From Mangrovicoccus algicola (GTDB lineage Bacteria > Pseudomonadota > Alphaproteobacteria > Rhodobacterales > Rhodobacteraceae): 64,000 bases of DNA. Position numbers and translations under genes: made by a program. Below are positions 34,717-43,503 of this stretch, one piece after another. The notes below the pieces were generated by a model that was not told the origin of the DNA, ran no database searches, and was given only the letters and a program-made list of their open reading frames with translations. The stretch lies in NCBI RefSeq assembly GCF_014903745.1, contig NZ_JACVXA010000010.1, positions 34,897 through 98,896 on the forward strand, in the 5' to 3' direction. Within the stretch, counting starts at the first letter, position 1, and each line of letters opens with the position of its first letter.

Positions 34717-36399
34717 TCAGGGAGATGTCCTTGCCTCGAAGAGAGTGTAGCCGAAGGCGGGGAATTCCACCCCGTGAGGCGTCACGCCCGCGCGCAGCCC
34801 CGGCGCATCCAGCTGCCGCGGGGCACCGGGCCATTCCAGGAACGCCTGATCCTCGCTGAAATTGACCGCCGCGCACCATTCCCGCCCGTTCAGGCTGCGC
34901 GTCCATGCGATGACCGGGGCACGGTCGCGCGCGTCGATCCGGATGTCGCCCCGGCGCAGGATCTCCTGCCGCCCGCGCCAGCCATTGAAGGCGCGGAAAA
35001 AGGACAGGACCGAGGCGGGGTCGGCCTCCTGCGTGGCGACATCGAGCCCGCGATGTTCCCGCGCGGGCGGCAGCCAGGTGCGGTCGGCCTCGCTGAACCC
35101 CGCCTGCGGCCCGCCATCCCAGGGAAAGGGCGTGCGCGCGCCGTCGCGGCCCTCGAAGACCGGCCAGAAGGCCTTGGCCCAGGGATCCAGGATATCCTCG
35201 TAGGCCAGCTCGGGATGCGGCAGGCCCAGTTCGTCGCCCTGGTAGATCACCGCCCCGCCGCGCAGCGTCAGCTGCAGGAACAGCAGCATCCGCGCCGCCG
35301 CGCCGCGGTTCTCGGGGCGGGCGAAGCCGGTCAGGTTCGACACGGCCCGGCGGCTGTCGTGATTGGTGAAGGCGTTCAGCATCCAGCCGCCGGTGCAGGC
35401 CGCGCGCCCGCGCAGCGTGCGGTGCAGCACATCGACATCGGGGCGGCAGTTGATCAGGTCGAAATCGTAGACCGCATGCAGCCCCTCCGCGGAACCGACG
35501 AAATCCTCGGCCACATGCTCGGTCACGACATCGGCCAATTCGCCGATCAGGACGGCGCCGCGCTCCTCGGCAAGGCGGCGCAGCCGCCGCAGGACGGTGC
35601 GGGTGCCGGGGGCGTTGCGATCGAAGACATGAAGCTGGTCGCCGAAGGGATTGCCGGGGCCGCCGCCGATCAGGAGCGGCGGGTCGGCCCGGCCGCGCGG
35701 GGGGTTGTCGCGCAGGTCGGGGTCGTGGCCCAGGCATTGCACCGCATCCAGCCGGAACCCGTCCGCCCCGGCGCCGATCCAGTAATCCAGCTGTTCGGCC
35801 ATCTGCTCCAGCACGTCGGGATTGGCCAGGTTCAGGGCGGGCTGCTCCTTCAGGAAGGGATGGTAATAGTACTGCCCCCGCCGCGGCTCCCAGCTCCAGG
35901 CCGAGCCGCCGAAGGAAGACAGCCAGTTGTTGGGCGGCCCGCCATCCGGCGCCTTGTCGGCCCAGACATACCAGTCGGCCTTCGGGCCGCGGGCGCGGCT
36001 GTCGACAAACCAGGGATGTTCTTCCGAGGTATGGGCCGGCACGAAATCCAGGAGCAGCCTGAGGCCCCGGCGATGGCAGGCATCGCGCAGCTCGAGGAAA
36101 TCCTCCATCGTCCCGGCGCTGGGATCGATCAGACGGTAATCGGCCGCGTCATAGCCGAAATCGGCCATCGGGCTTTTGTAGAACGGCGAGAGCCACAGCG
36201 CATCCACCCCCAGCGAGGCGATGTAGTCCAGTTTCGCGATCACCCCGCGCAGGTCGCCGACGCCGTCGCCGTCGCTGTCGCGGAAGCTGCGCAGATAGAC
36301 CTCGTAGATCACCGCGCCCTTCCACCAGTCCTGCGCCCTTCGCGCGGGGCGCGATCCCGTCCCGGCTATGGCTGTGCCGGTGCGATCCTCTCCGTCCAT
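34717..36399 (-). CDS. GH13 alpha-glucosidase, copy 2
   Basis: 560-residue paralogue of the preceding protein with the same order of motifs: DWWKGAVIYEVY at 24-35, region I DFVPAHTS, D218 (GFRLD), E287 (LIGE) and D348 (TNHD). It differs in many substrate-side loops, so the two probably prefer different linkages. It carries a 23-residue Gly/Arg-rich N-terminal extension. The pair lies downstream of the stress-type SDR and the oxidase operon on the same strand. Confidence 0.92.
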   Translation of the reverse strand: MDGEDRTGTAIAGTGSRPARRAQDWWKGAVIYEVYLRSFRDSDGDGVGDLRGVIAKLDYIASLGVDALWLSPFYKSPMADFGYDAADYRLIDPSAGTMEDFLELRDACHRRGLRLLLDFVPAHTSEEHPWFVDSRARGPKADWYVWADKAPDGGPPNNWLSSFGGSAWSWEPRRGQYYYHPFLKEQPALNLANPDVLEQMAEQLDYWIGAGADGFRLDAVQCLGHDPDLRDNPPRGRADPPLLIGGGPGNPFGDQLHVFDRNAPGTRTVLRRLRRLAEERGAVLIGELADVVTEHVAEDFVGSAEGLHAVYDFDLINCRPDVDVLHRTLRGRAACTGGWMLNAFTNHDSRRAVSNLTGFARPENRGAAARMLLFLQLTLRGGAVIYQGDELGLPHPELAYEDILDPWAKAFWPVFEGRDGARTPFPWDGGPQAGFSEADRTWLPPAREHRGLDVATQEADPASVLSFFRAFNGWRGRQEILRRGDIRIDARDRAPVIAWTRSLNGREWCAAVNFSEDQAFLEWPGAPRQLDAPGLRAGVTPHGVEFPAFGYTLFEARTSP

Positions 36400-36459
36400 G
36401 ATCCTTCCCCTGTCCGGCTCCTGGCTCTGCGGTCGGCCCCTCCGCCGGGCCGGCCCGCG

Positions 36460-37317
36460 TCACGCGCCGACGACATATCCGCCATTGGGATGAAGCGTCT
36501 GCCCGGTGAAATAGCTGCCATCCGAGGAGGCCAGGAACAGGTAGGAGGTGGCGACCTCCCAGGGCTGCGCCGCGCGGCCCAGCCTCGTGTGGCTGCCGAA
36601 ATCCTCGACCGATCCGGCGGGCATGGAGGCCGGGATGAAGGGCGTCCAGACCGGCCCGGGCGCGACCGCGTTCACGCGGATGCCCTTTTCGGCAAGGTTC
36701 ATCGCCATCGACCGCGCCAGCGCCAGAGAGGCCCCGCGCGAGGTGGAATAGGCGATGAGGGAATCGTTGCCCTTGAAGGCATTGACCGAGGTCGTGTTGA
36801 TGATCGCGGCCCCCTCCTTCAGATGCGGCAGCGCCGCCTGGGTACAGTAGATGTAGGACATCACCCCCGCATCCAGCACCCGCCGCAGCCGCTCTTCGTC
36901 GAGATTGGCGAAATCCTCGTCGATGAACTGCTGCGCGGCATTGTTGACCAGGATATCCAGCGCGCCGAAATGCGACACGGTCCGCTCCACCGCCGCGCGG
37001 GCATGGTCGCGGTTGCCCAGATCGCCGCGGATCAGCAGCGCGCTGGACCCTTCCTCTTCCTCGACGATGCGGCGCGTCTCCTCGGCATCGCGGTCCTCGT
37101 CGAGATAGGCGATCGCCACGCGCGCGCCCTCGCGGGCGAAAAGCACGGCAACGGCGCGGCCGATGCCGCTGTCGCCGCCGGTGATCAGCGCGACCTTGCC
37201 CGACAGCTTGCCCACGCCGGGATGGCGCGGCGTGTAATCCGGGGCCGGCTCCATCCGGTATTCGTCCCCGGGCATCCGGGCCTGGCTCTGCGGCGGGATT
37301 TCGACATGCTCTGTCAT
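36460..37317 (-). CDS. Short-chain dehydrogenase, general-stress type, with Tyr-x-x-x-Arg
   Basis: 285-residue SDR with a 40-residue N-terminal extension typical of the YhdF/GSP39-like group. The cofactor motif TGGDSGIG is at 46-53, NNAA at 125-128 and the catalytic serine S177 in NTTSVNA. The active-site motif reads Y190-S-T-S-R194, so the usual lysine is replaced by arginine. The start at 37317 has GGAGGTCATC-like sequence upstream. Its role is unknown; neighbours suggest a stress setting. Confidence 0.88.
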   Translation of the reverse strand: MTEHVEIPPQSQARMPGDEYRMEPAPDYTPRHPGVGKLSGKVALITGGDSGIGRAVAVLFAREGARVAIAYLDEDRDAEETRRIVEEEEGSSALLIRGDLGNRDHARAAVERTVSHFGALDILVNNAAQQFIDEDFANLDEERLRRVLDAGVMSYIYCTQAALPHLKEGAAIINTTSVNAFKGNDSLIAYSTSRGASLALARSMAMNLAEKGIRVNAVAPGPVWTPFIPASMPAGSVEDFGSHTRLGRAAQPWEVATSYLFLASSDGSYFTGQTLHPNGGYVVGA

Positions 37318-37372
37318 GATGACCTCCTTGCGCTTGCCTGACCCAACGGCCAGATCCGCCGCCTGTTCCGCC

Positions 37373-38398
37373 TCAGCCGTCGGGGGCCGCGGGAAGGGCC
37401 GCATACCAGGCGGCGATCGCGTCGATATCGGCATCTTCCAGCGCATGCGCCGCCTTCTTCATCAGCGCCTCCTGCGGCGTCGAGGCGGCGCGCAGCCCGT
37501 CGCGCCACAGCCGCAGCTGGGTGGCGGTATAGGCGGCGTGCTGCCCGGCGAGTTCGGGGAAAAGCGGATTGCGCGGTTCCGGCCAGGGGCCGTGGCAGGC
37601 GCGGCAGGCCTCGGTCCCCGGCGGGCCCGGCGGGGCAGGGGCGGGCGCGGCACCGGGATCGCGGGACGCGAAATGGGCGGCCAGCCCCGGCAGCAGGGCG
37701 GGCTCCACCGCGCGCGCGGCGTGATGCATGATCCCGCTGTCGCGCCGCCCCTGGCGATAGGCCTCCAGCGCCGCCTCGAGATAGGGGGCGCCCTGGATGT
37801 CCAGCCGCGGGACATGCGGGTTGCCGCCGCCGCGCCCGTCGGCGCCGTGGCAGGTCGCGCAATAGGCCAGCCCCGCGGGCCGGTCCGCGACGCGCGGCAG
37901 AAGGCCATCGTAATCCTGCGCGGTCATGCCGGGCACCTGCGCGAGAAAGGCAACCACCGCCCAGACATCGTCGTCCCGCGCGCGGCTGGGCCAATGCGGC
38001 ATGCCGCTCATCTTCACGCCATTGTCGATGATCCAGTGCAGATGATGCGGCTGCCATTTCGCCGCCGCCTCGGTGATATGCGGCGGGACGGGGTTCATCG
38101 CGCGGACCGTCGCGCTCTGGGCCTCGCCCGGGGCGGCATGGCAGAAGCGGCAGGCGCTGTCGTAATGCCCGGCGCCCAGGCGGATCATGCCGGGATCCTC
38201 CAGCGTGGCGGGCACCGCCGCAGGGTCGGGGGCGCGCAGGCGGACATTCTGCTCGAAGGTCGTGTGCAGCGCCCAGTGCACGGGGGGCAGGTGGTCGATG
38301 CGGGCGGAGACGTTGAACAGGCCCAGCCCGATCGTCGCCGCCCCCGCCACCGCGCCCAGGACGGCCAGCGCCGCCAGCGTCAGGATCACCTGTCTCAT
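37373..38398 (-). CDS. Membrane-anchored triheme c-type cytochrome
   Basis: 341-residue protein with an N-terminal hydrophobic anchor (about 4-28) and three CxxCH haem sites: C83-C86-H87, C180-C183-H184 and C265-C268-H269. The first domain faces the periplasm and resembles cytochrome c class I. The start overlaps the ctaG stop by 4 bp, so it belongs to the oxidase operon and is a good candidate electron donor to the caa3 enzyme. Confidence 0.9.
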   Translation of the reverse strand: MRQVILTLAALAVLGAVAGAATIGLGLFNVSARIDHLPPVHWALHTTFEQNVRLRAPDPAAVPATLEDPGMIRLGAGHYDSACRFCHAAPGEAQSATVRAMNPVPPHITEAAAKWQPHHLHWIIDNGVKMSGMPHWPSRARDDDVWAVVAFLAQVPGMTAQDYDGLLPRVADRPAGLAYCATCHGADGRGGGNPHVPRLDIQGAPYLEAALEAYRQGRRDSGIMHHAARAVEPALLPGLAAHFASRDPGAAPAPAPPGPPGTEACRACHGPWPEPRNPLFPELAGQHAAYTATQLRLWRDGLRAASTPQEALMKKAAHALEDADIDAIAAWYAALPAAPDG

Positions 38399-38970
38399 GC
38401 CGTCTCCCCCTCCGCGCCCAGCCGCCGCGCCACCAGCCACAGCCCGGCCGCCAGGTAGACGGGCGTGCCGATCGCCAGCATCAGCATCCCGCCCATCCGC
38501 TGGTCGGCCAGCGGATCGGCGCCATAGCAGATCGCGGCATAAAGCGGCCGCCCCGCCAAGATCAGCAGCGCCCCCAGCAGGGTCATGTGCATCGAGGTCA
38601 GCAGCATCGCCCCCGCCCCGGCCAGGTCCTGCCCCGGCCGCAGCGCCGTCGCCCAGACCAGCAGCCCCGCGCCGAGGAAGGCGGCCTGTTCCGCCCAGAA
38701 CCAGCCGGGCGAGATCCGCGCCGCAAGGTGCAGCGCCGGCAGGTGCCAGACCCAGACCACCGCGAATTCCGCCAGCGCCGCCGCCAGCGGGGGGACCGGA
38801 AGGCGGGCCAGGACCGGCAGGGACAACACCGCCAGCGGCGCGATCACCGCCACCAGCCCCATATGGCGGATCATGTGCCCGGCAAATCCCGGCACGATCC
38901 CGGCCGCCCAGACCAGCGCGGGCACTCCCGCCGCAAGCAGGGCCGGGGGCAGGGCGCGGCGCATCAGCAT
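38395..38970 (-). CDS. ctaG: CtaG (caa3-type) cytochrome c oxidase assembly protein
   Basis: 191-residue membrane protein with about five helices of the CtaG_2 (Bacillus caa3 CtaG) family. The histidine-bearing stretches HMIRHMG, WVWHLPALH and TSMHMTLLG, with an acidic WFWAEQAAF, are typical. It is needed for assembly of the CuB centre in Bacillus. The start is either the ATG at 38970 or that at 38964, which forms TGATG with the stop of the preceding gene. Confidence 0.85.
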   Translation of the reverse strand: MLMRRALPPALLAAGVPALVWAAGIVPGFAGHMIRHMGLVAVIAPLAVLSLPVLARLPVPPLAAALAEFAVVWVWHLPALHLAARISPGWFWAEQAAFLGAGLLVWATALRPGQDLAGAGAMLLTSMHMTLLGALLILAGRPLYAAICYGADPLADQRMGGMLMLAIGTPVYLAAGLWLVARRLGAEGETA

Positions 38971-39377
38971 GTGCCCGTCAGCCAAACCGGCAGCGCCACG
39001 TAGACCGTTCCGATGAAGGAGACCACCGACAGCAGGAAGGCGGCATGACCGAGGAATTCGTGCCGGTCCTCGCTGCGCGGGCGGTGATGGATGTGATCGT
39101 AATCTTCCAGGAAATCCCATTGCCGCCAGGACCGCAGCGCCGTGGCCAGGATCGCCGCCAGCGCCAGCCCGGTCAGCGCGCCGATGATCCATTGCAGCCC
39201 CCCCACGCCGAGGAGGTCGGGAAACTTCACGCAGGCCAGGGACGTGATCGCGTAGCTGGCCGCGAAATGCACCGCCCAGACCGTGGGCGAGACGACGAGC
39301 AGCCACAGCGAGGAGGATTCCTCGGCAATCGTCTTCTCCTCCTCGTCGGGGCGCAGGCGGTCCGCGGGTCCGGTCAT
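38964..39377 (-). CDS. Unknown three-helix membrane protein of the oxidase operon
   Basis: 137-residue protein with three hydrophobic segments at about 22-48, 58-80 and 112-135. A charged loop with HIHHRPRSEDRHEF lies between helices two and three. It overlaps the fused coxAC gene (ATGA) and ctaG (TGATG). Small proteins in this slot occur in related oxidase clusters and may act as subunit IV or as an assembly factor. I do not recognise a characterised family. Confidence 0.75.
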   Translation of the reverse strand: MTGPADRLRPDEEEKTIAEESSSLWLLVVSPTVWAVHFAASYAITSLACVKFPDLLGVGGLQWIIGALTGLALAAILATALRSWRQWDFLEDYDHIHHRPRSEDRHEFLGHAAFLLSVVSFIGTVYVALPVWLTGTC

Positions 39378-41956
39378 CACATCAGCCTCGGGATCGGGCC
39401 GAGCACCGCGGCGCTGACAAGCGCGGTGATCAGCAGGAAGTGCCAGTAGAGCGTGCAATTCCACAGATCGGCATCATGCGCGGGGGTCAGCTTGCCGCGC
39501 AGGCTGCCCGCCAGGCAGTAAAGCGGCATCACCAGCCCCGGCACGCTGTGCACGACCGTCCAGACCGCGAAGGCCCAGAGCATCGCCGGGTAGACATGGC
39601 TTGCGGGGTCCAGCCCCGGCAGCCAGACCGCCCCCGCCATGGCAAGCGCCCCCGCCAGCGCCAGGACCGGCGCCGCCGCCCGCGCCAGCCGCGCCCGCCC
39701 CACGCGCCCGCCGCGGTTCCAGCCCCGCGCCAGGCGCATCGCGGCCCAGCCGCCGCCATAGCAGGCCGCCGCGAGGCCGCACAGCACCGGCTGGCCATGC
39801 CCGGCTCCCGGCAGCGGAAAGTCATCGCCGGCCGTCCAGTAGAAGAAGAAGCCGAAGACCAGCGAGGCGAAGGCCGTCATGTCCCCCAGCATGGTGATGA
39901 ACATGCCCCACCAGCCGACCGAAGCGGGCCCGGTGGCATAGAGCGGCAGGCTCAGGCCAAGCCCGACAGGCTTGCGCGCCGCCTCGGGCGGGCGGGCCGT
40001 GTCGCGCCACAGCCACCACAGGATGGCCGCCATCGCCCCGGCGCCGCAGGCCAGGGCGGGCCAGTAGAGCTTGAACACCGGAAGGATGAACAGCCCGCCG
40101 GTGAAGCCCGCCGCCGCCAGCGTGATCCAGGTGGGACCGGTGACGCGCTGCACCAGGATCGGCCGCGCATCCAGCACCGTGGTGATCAGCGTCTCGCGCA
40201 GGCCCTCCGGGGCATCGCCCAGATAGCAGCCCCCCGCATCCATCCGCTCCAGCAGGCCCTCCTGCTGCCACAGCGGATAGCGCGAGGTGATGTAGGGGAT
40301 CGACCGCACGCCCCAGCCCGGATCCTCGGGCACGTCATGGGTCCATTCCAGCGTGCCGCCGCCCCAGGGATTGCGCGGCGCCGCCGCGTCGCGCCCCTTG
40401 GGCCGGATCACGTCCCACAGGAACACCGCGAAGCCCGCCGCCATGACGAAGGCGCCGGCCGTCGACAGCATGTTCAGCCAGCCCCAGTTCAGCGCATCCA
40501 GATCGGGATAGGTGTAGACCCGCCGCGGCATCCCCTGCAGCCCGGTCAGATGCATGGGCAGGAAGCACAGGTTGAACCCCGTGAAGACCAGCCAGAAGGC
40601 CCATTTGCCCAGCCGGGGCGACATCATCTTCTTGCGGATGAAGGGATAGAAATAGATCACCCCCGCCATCACCGGGAAGACCATGCCGCCGAACAGCGTG
40701 TAATGCAGGTGGGCGACGATGAAATACGTGTCATGGACCTGCCGGTCGAAGGGCACCAGCGCGACCATGATCCCGGTCAGCCCGCCGCAGGTGAAGATCG
40801 CCAGCGCCCCGGCGATGTAGAGCATCGGCACCGACATGCGCACCCGCCCCGCCATCAGCGTGGCCAGGAAGGCGAAAAGCTGCACGCCGGTGGGGATCAC
40901 GACCGCCTCGGAGGCGGCGGAGAAGAACCCCAGCGAGATCGCGGGCAGCCCGGTGGTGAACATGTGATGCACCCACAGCCCGAAGCTGAGGAACCCCACC
41001 GCCACGGCCGAGAGCACGATCCACGAATAGCCCACGATCGGCCGCCCGGCAGCGGTGGGGACGATCATCGCGGCGATGGCAATGGAGGGCAGGAAGATGA
41101 TGTAGACCTCCGGATGGCCGAAGATCCAGAACAGGTGCTGCCACAGCATCGGGTCGCCGCCGCGCTCGGGGTCGAAGAACGGCCAGTCGAAGGACCGCTC
41201 CAGCTCGAACAGGAAATCGCCTGCGATCAGGGGCGGGAAGGCGAAGAGGATCATCGCGCCCACGACCAGCACGTACCAGGCATAAAGCGGCATCAGGTTG
41301 ATGCGCATCCCCGGCGGCCGGCATTTCAGCACGCCCACGATCAGCTCCACCGCCGCGGCGATCGAGGAGACCTCGATGAAGGACAGGCCCAGCAGCCAGA
41401 TATCCGCGCCGATGCCTTCGGATTGCGTGGCCAGGGGCGGGTACATGAACCACCCCGAATCCGGCGCCGCCCCGAAGAAGACCGAGCCGAAGACGAAGGT
41501 GCCGCCGATGGCGAAGCACCAGAACCCGTAGGCCGAAAGCCGCGGGAAGGGCATGTCGCGCGCGCCGAGGAAGGCCGGCAGCAGAAGGATGGCGATCGCC
41601 TCGAACATCGGCACGGCGAAGAGGAACATCATCGCCGAGCCGTGCATCGTGAAGAACTGGTTGAAGCGGTCCGCCGAGAGGAAGTCGTTGCCGGGCACGG
41701 CCAGCTGCACCCGCATCAGCAGCGCCAGCACCCCCGCCGCCAGCATGAAGCCGAAGCACAGCATCGCGTACCACTGGCCGACCTCGGAATTGTTGACGGC
41801 CGACCAGTAGCGCAGCCCCCTGGGCTGGGCCCAGACCGCGCGCAGCCGCGCGCCGCTCTCGCGGGACCATTGCGGATCGACCGGGGCGTTCAGCATTTCC
41901 GGACCGGGCGGATAGGGGCCCTGGGGGGCGAGGATATGGGTGGTGTCCGCGCTCAT
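39377..41956 (-). CDS. Cytochrome c oxidase subunit I fused to subunit III
   Basis: 859-residue polytopic protein. Residues 1 to about 560 are subunit I: haem a ligands H105 and H418, haem a3 ligand H416 (HLHY), and CuB ligands H281 with cross-linked Y285 (GHPEVY), H330 and H331. Residues from about 620 to 859 form a subunit III-like helix bundle. The D-channel entry D134 (GARDMPFPR) and E283 are kept, but the positions of two D-channel asparagines carry I123 and S141, and the K-channel lysine is Q359 (PTGVQLF). The start at 41956 overlaps the coxB stop. It forms a caa3-type enzyme with the CuA/haem c subunit upstream. Confidence 0.93.
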   Translation of the reverse strand: MSADTTHILAPQGPYPPGPEMLNAPVDPQWSRESGARLRAVWAQPRGLRYWSAVNNSEVGQWYAMLCFGFMLAAGVLALLMRVQLAVPGNDFLSADRFNQFFTMHGSAMMFLFAVPMFEAIAILLLPAFLGARDMPFPRLSAYGFWCFAIGGTFVFGSVFFGAAPDSGWFMYPPLATQSEGIGADIWLLGLSFIEVSSIAAAVELIVGVLKCRPPGMRINLMPLYAWYVLVVGAMILFAFPPLIAGDFLFELERSFDWPFFDPERGGDPMLWQHLFWIFGHPEVYIIFLPSIAIAAMIVPTAAGRPIVGYSWIVLSAVAVGFLSFGLWVHHMFTTGLPAISLGFFSAASEAVVIPTGVQLFAFLATLMAGRVRMSVPMLYIAGALAIFTCGGLTGIMVALVPFDRQVHDTYFIVAHLHYTLFGGMVFPVMAGVIYFYPFIRKKMMSPRLGKWAFWLVFTGFNLCFLPMHLTGLQGMPRRVYTYPDLDALNWGWLNMLSTAGAFVMAAGFAVFLWDVIRPKGRDAAAPRNPWGGGTLEWTHDVPEDPGWGVRSIPYITSRYPLWQQEGLLERMDAGGCYLGDAPEGLRETLITTVLDARPILVQRVTGPTWITLAAAGFTGGLFILPVFKLYWPALACGAGAMAAILWWLWRDTARPPEAARKPVGLGLSLPLYATGPASVGWWGMFITMLGDMTAFASLVFGFFFYWTAGDDFPLPGAGHGQPVLCGLAAACYGGGWAAMRLARGWNRGGRVGRARLARAAAPVLALAGALAMAGAVWLPGLDPASHVYPAMLWAFAVWTVVHSVPGLVMPLYCLAGSLRGKLTPAHDADLWNCTLYWHFLLITALVSAAVLGPIPRLM

Positions 41957-42933
41957 CGCAGCCCCTTCAGGTAATGTGCCAGGTCGCCCAGCTCGGCCCC
42001 GCTCAGATGGCCGTATCCGGGCATCAGCGCGCCGGGCTTCGCGCTTTCGGGATCGGCGATCCATTCCGCCAGCGCGGCCTCCGTCATCGGCAGGGTCGCG
42101 GAGGCCAGGGTGGTGCGGCTTCCCAGATGAGTCAGGTCGGGGCCCGCGCCTGCGGTCGCCGCGGTTCCGCGGATCGCATGGCAGCCACCGCAGCCCTCGG
42201 CGAAGAACACCGCGCGGCCCCGCGCGGCCCGTGCATCGGCGGGAGGCAGGGCAGGGGCCGCCTGGGCGGTCAGCCACGCCTGGAAATCGGCGGGCTCCAT
42301 CACCACGGCCTCGAAGGCCATCAGCGCATGCGACAGGCCGCAGAATTCGGCGCATTGCCCGCGATAGGTTCCGGGGATCTGCGGCAGAAGCGACATGCGC
42401 GTCTCGCGGCCGGGGAACATGTCCAGCTTGCCGCCGAGGGCCGGGATCCAGAAGGAGTGGATCACCCGCGCCGATCCCAGCGTCACATCCGTGCGCTGTC
42501 CGGCGGGCAGGCGGATCTCGTTGGCGGACACGATCGGGGCATCCGCGCCCTCGGGCCAGTATTCGACGCGCCACCACCATTCCTCGCCGGTGACATGGAC
42601 GCGCAGCCCGTCCCCGGGGCGCATGTGCATCGGAATTTTCTGCAGCGTGACCCCGAGCAGCACCGCCAGCACCACCGTGGGCAGCAGCACGCCGCCGCCG
42701 ATGATCAGCATCTCCGCCAGCCGGCGCGACAAAGGTACGGGATTGAGCCGCGTCAGGTAGAGGAACAGCCCGTTCATCAGCAGCCACAGCAGGACCGCGC
42801 CGCCCAGCAGCCACCAGAACAGCCCCGCCACCAGCGCGGCATCCTCTCCGGCGGGGTGGATCACGGATTGGCGCGCCGCCGCGGCGGGACCGGATAGCAG
42901 CATGGCCCAGAGCACGCCCGCGGCACGCCTCAT
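41953..42933 (-). CDS. Cytochrome c oxidase subunit II with C-terminal cytochrome c domain (caa3 type)
   Basis: 326-residue subunit. A signal peptide ends near residue 21, and two transmembrane helices follow (about 35-60 and 76-98). The CuA site is complete: H159, C194, E196, C198, H202 and M205. A cytochrome c domain (about 230-326) carries C248-C251-H252 and a methionine ligand at M304 (GALMPGYG). The start at 42933 has GGAGG upstream. It is the first gene of the oxidase operon. Confidence 0.94.
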   Translation of the reverse strand: MRRAAGVLWAMLLSGPAAAARQSVIHPAGEDAALVAGLFWWLLGGAVLLWLLMNGLFLYLTRLNPVPLSRRLAEMLIIGGGVLLPTVVLAVLLGVTLQKIPMHMRPGDGLRVHVTGEEWWWRVEYWPEGADAPIVSANEIRLPAGQRTDVTLGSARVIHSFWIPALGGKLDMFPGRETRMSLLPQIPGTYRGQCAEFCGLSHALMAFEAVVMEPADFQAWLTAQAAPALPPADARAARGRAVFFAEGCGGCHAIRGTAATAGAGPDLTHLGSRTTLASATLPMTEAALAEWIADPESAKPGALMPGYGHLSGAELGDLAHYLKGLR

Positions 42934-43099
42934 GCGGGCAGACCTCCGGATCCGGGGTGATGCAGCGGCGGGGGCAGGGTCATGCGATGCCTCGGGCGTG
43001 GCCAATCTGCATGACAACGGTGCCGGACCACGGCAGTTCCCGGCACCGCGAAATTTTTCCGGCGCCGCGGCGCTCGCGCCCCGCGCACCGGCGGGCCGG

Positions 43100-43423
43100 T
43101 CAGTAATTCGCCGGCGGATCGCTTGCCGGGAAGGACTCGTCCAGCGCCTCGTCGACCTCGTCCCAGGCCTTGGGCGGATCGGTCATCTGCCCAGGCCCCG
43201 CATCGCGGACCTGCGCCTCCGCGTGTTGCGGTTCCGGCCCGTGATCCGGCCTGTCGCCAGCGCCTTCCGGCGTTGCGGCCGCATCGCCGTCAGTCTCCTC
43301 CGCCCCGGCCGGGGAGAGGGCCGAAAGCAGGCGCAGCGCCGCCAGCGAAAGCACGGCACAGGCCGCCTGGCCGATCAGTCCGGGCAGCGCGGCGGCGCGG
43401 GCGGTATCGTCCTCGGCGCTCAT
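43100..43423 (-). CDS. Small membrane protein with DESFPASDPP tail
   Basis: 107-residue protein with one hydrophobic segment (about 14-40), an acidic, proline-rich middle and the C-terminal motif VDEALDESFPASDPPA. This tail recurs in many small alphaproteobacterial stress proteins of unknown function. AAAGGAG precedes the ATG at 43423, and that codon overlaps the stop of a 27-residue upstream frame. Confidence 0.7.
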   Translation of the reverse strand: MSAEDDTARAAALPGLIGQAACAVLSLAALRLLSALSPAGAEETDGDAAATPEGAGDRPDHGPEPQHAEAQVRDAGPGQMTDPPKAWDEVDEALDESFPASDPPANY

Positions 43424-43503
43424 TTCGCTGCTCCTTTCGGGCGCGGCGCCCCGGTCAGGATGCGGATGGACAAGCTGCGTGTCGACTGGACCAATTGCGC
43501 CAT
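43420..43503 (-). CDS. 27-residue leader-like ORF
   Basis: Frame MAQLVQSTRSLSIRILTG... of 27 residues from the ATG at 43503, preceded by AGGAGGG. Its TGA overlaps the start of the 107-residue gene (AAATGA), the arrangement used for coupled translation. It is basic and has no membrane helix. It may be a real small protein or a leader peptide. Evidence is limited to the ribosome-binding site and the overlap. Confidence 0.45.
   Translation of the reverse strand: MAQLVQSTRSLSIRILTGAPRPKGAAK

Noticed and set aside
33032..35737. A single 901-residue reading that would fuse a large N-terminal domain to the first GH13 enzyme
   Set aside because: The part beyond 34684 is an out-of-frame reading of the second GH13 gene. 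The real start has AAAGGA and the family N-terminus DWWKGAVIYQIY.
39440..41974. 844-residue plus-strand open frame opposite the fused cox gene
   Set aside because: Composition is Arg/Gln/His/Gly-rich without any motif. It is the antisense reading of a gene with complete haem and copper ligands, as expected in very GC-rich DNA.
41957..42814. N-terminal extension of cytochrome oxidase subunit I
   Set aside because: It would overlap the whole CuA region of coxB in another frame. The ATG at 41956 overlaps the coxB stop and gives the family N-terminus.
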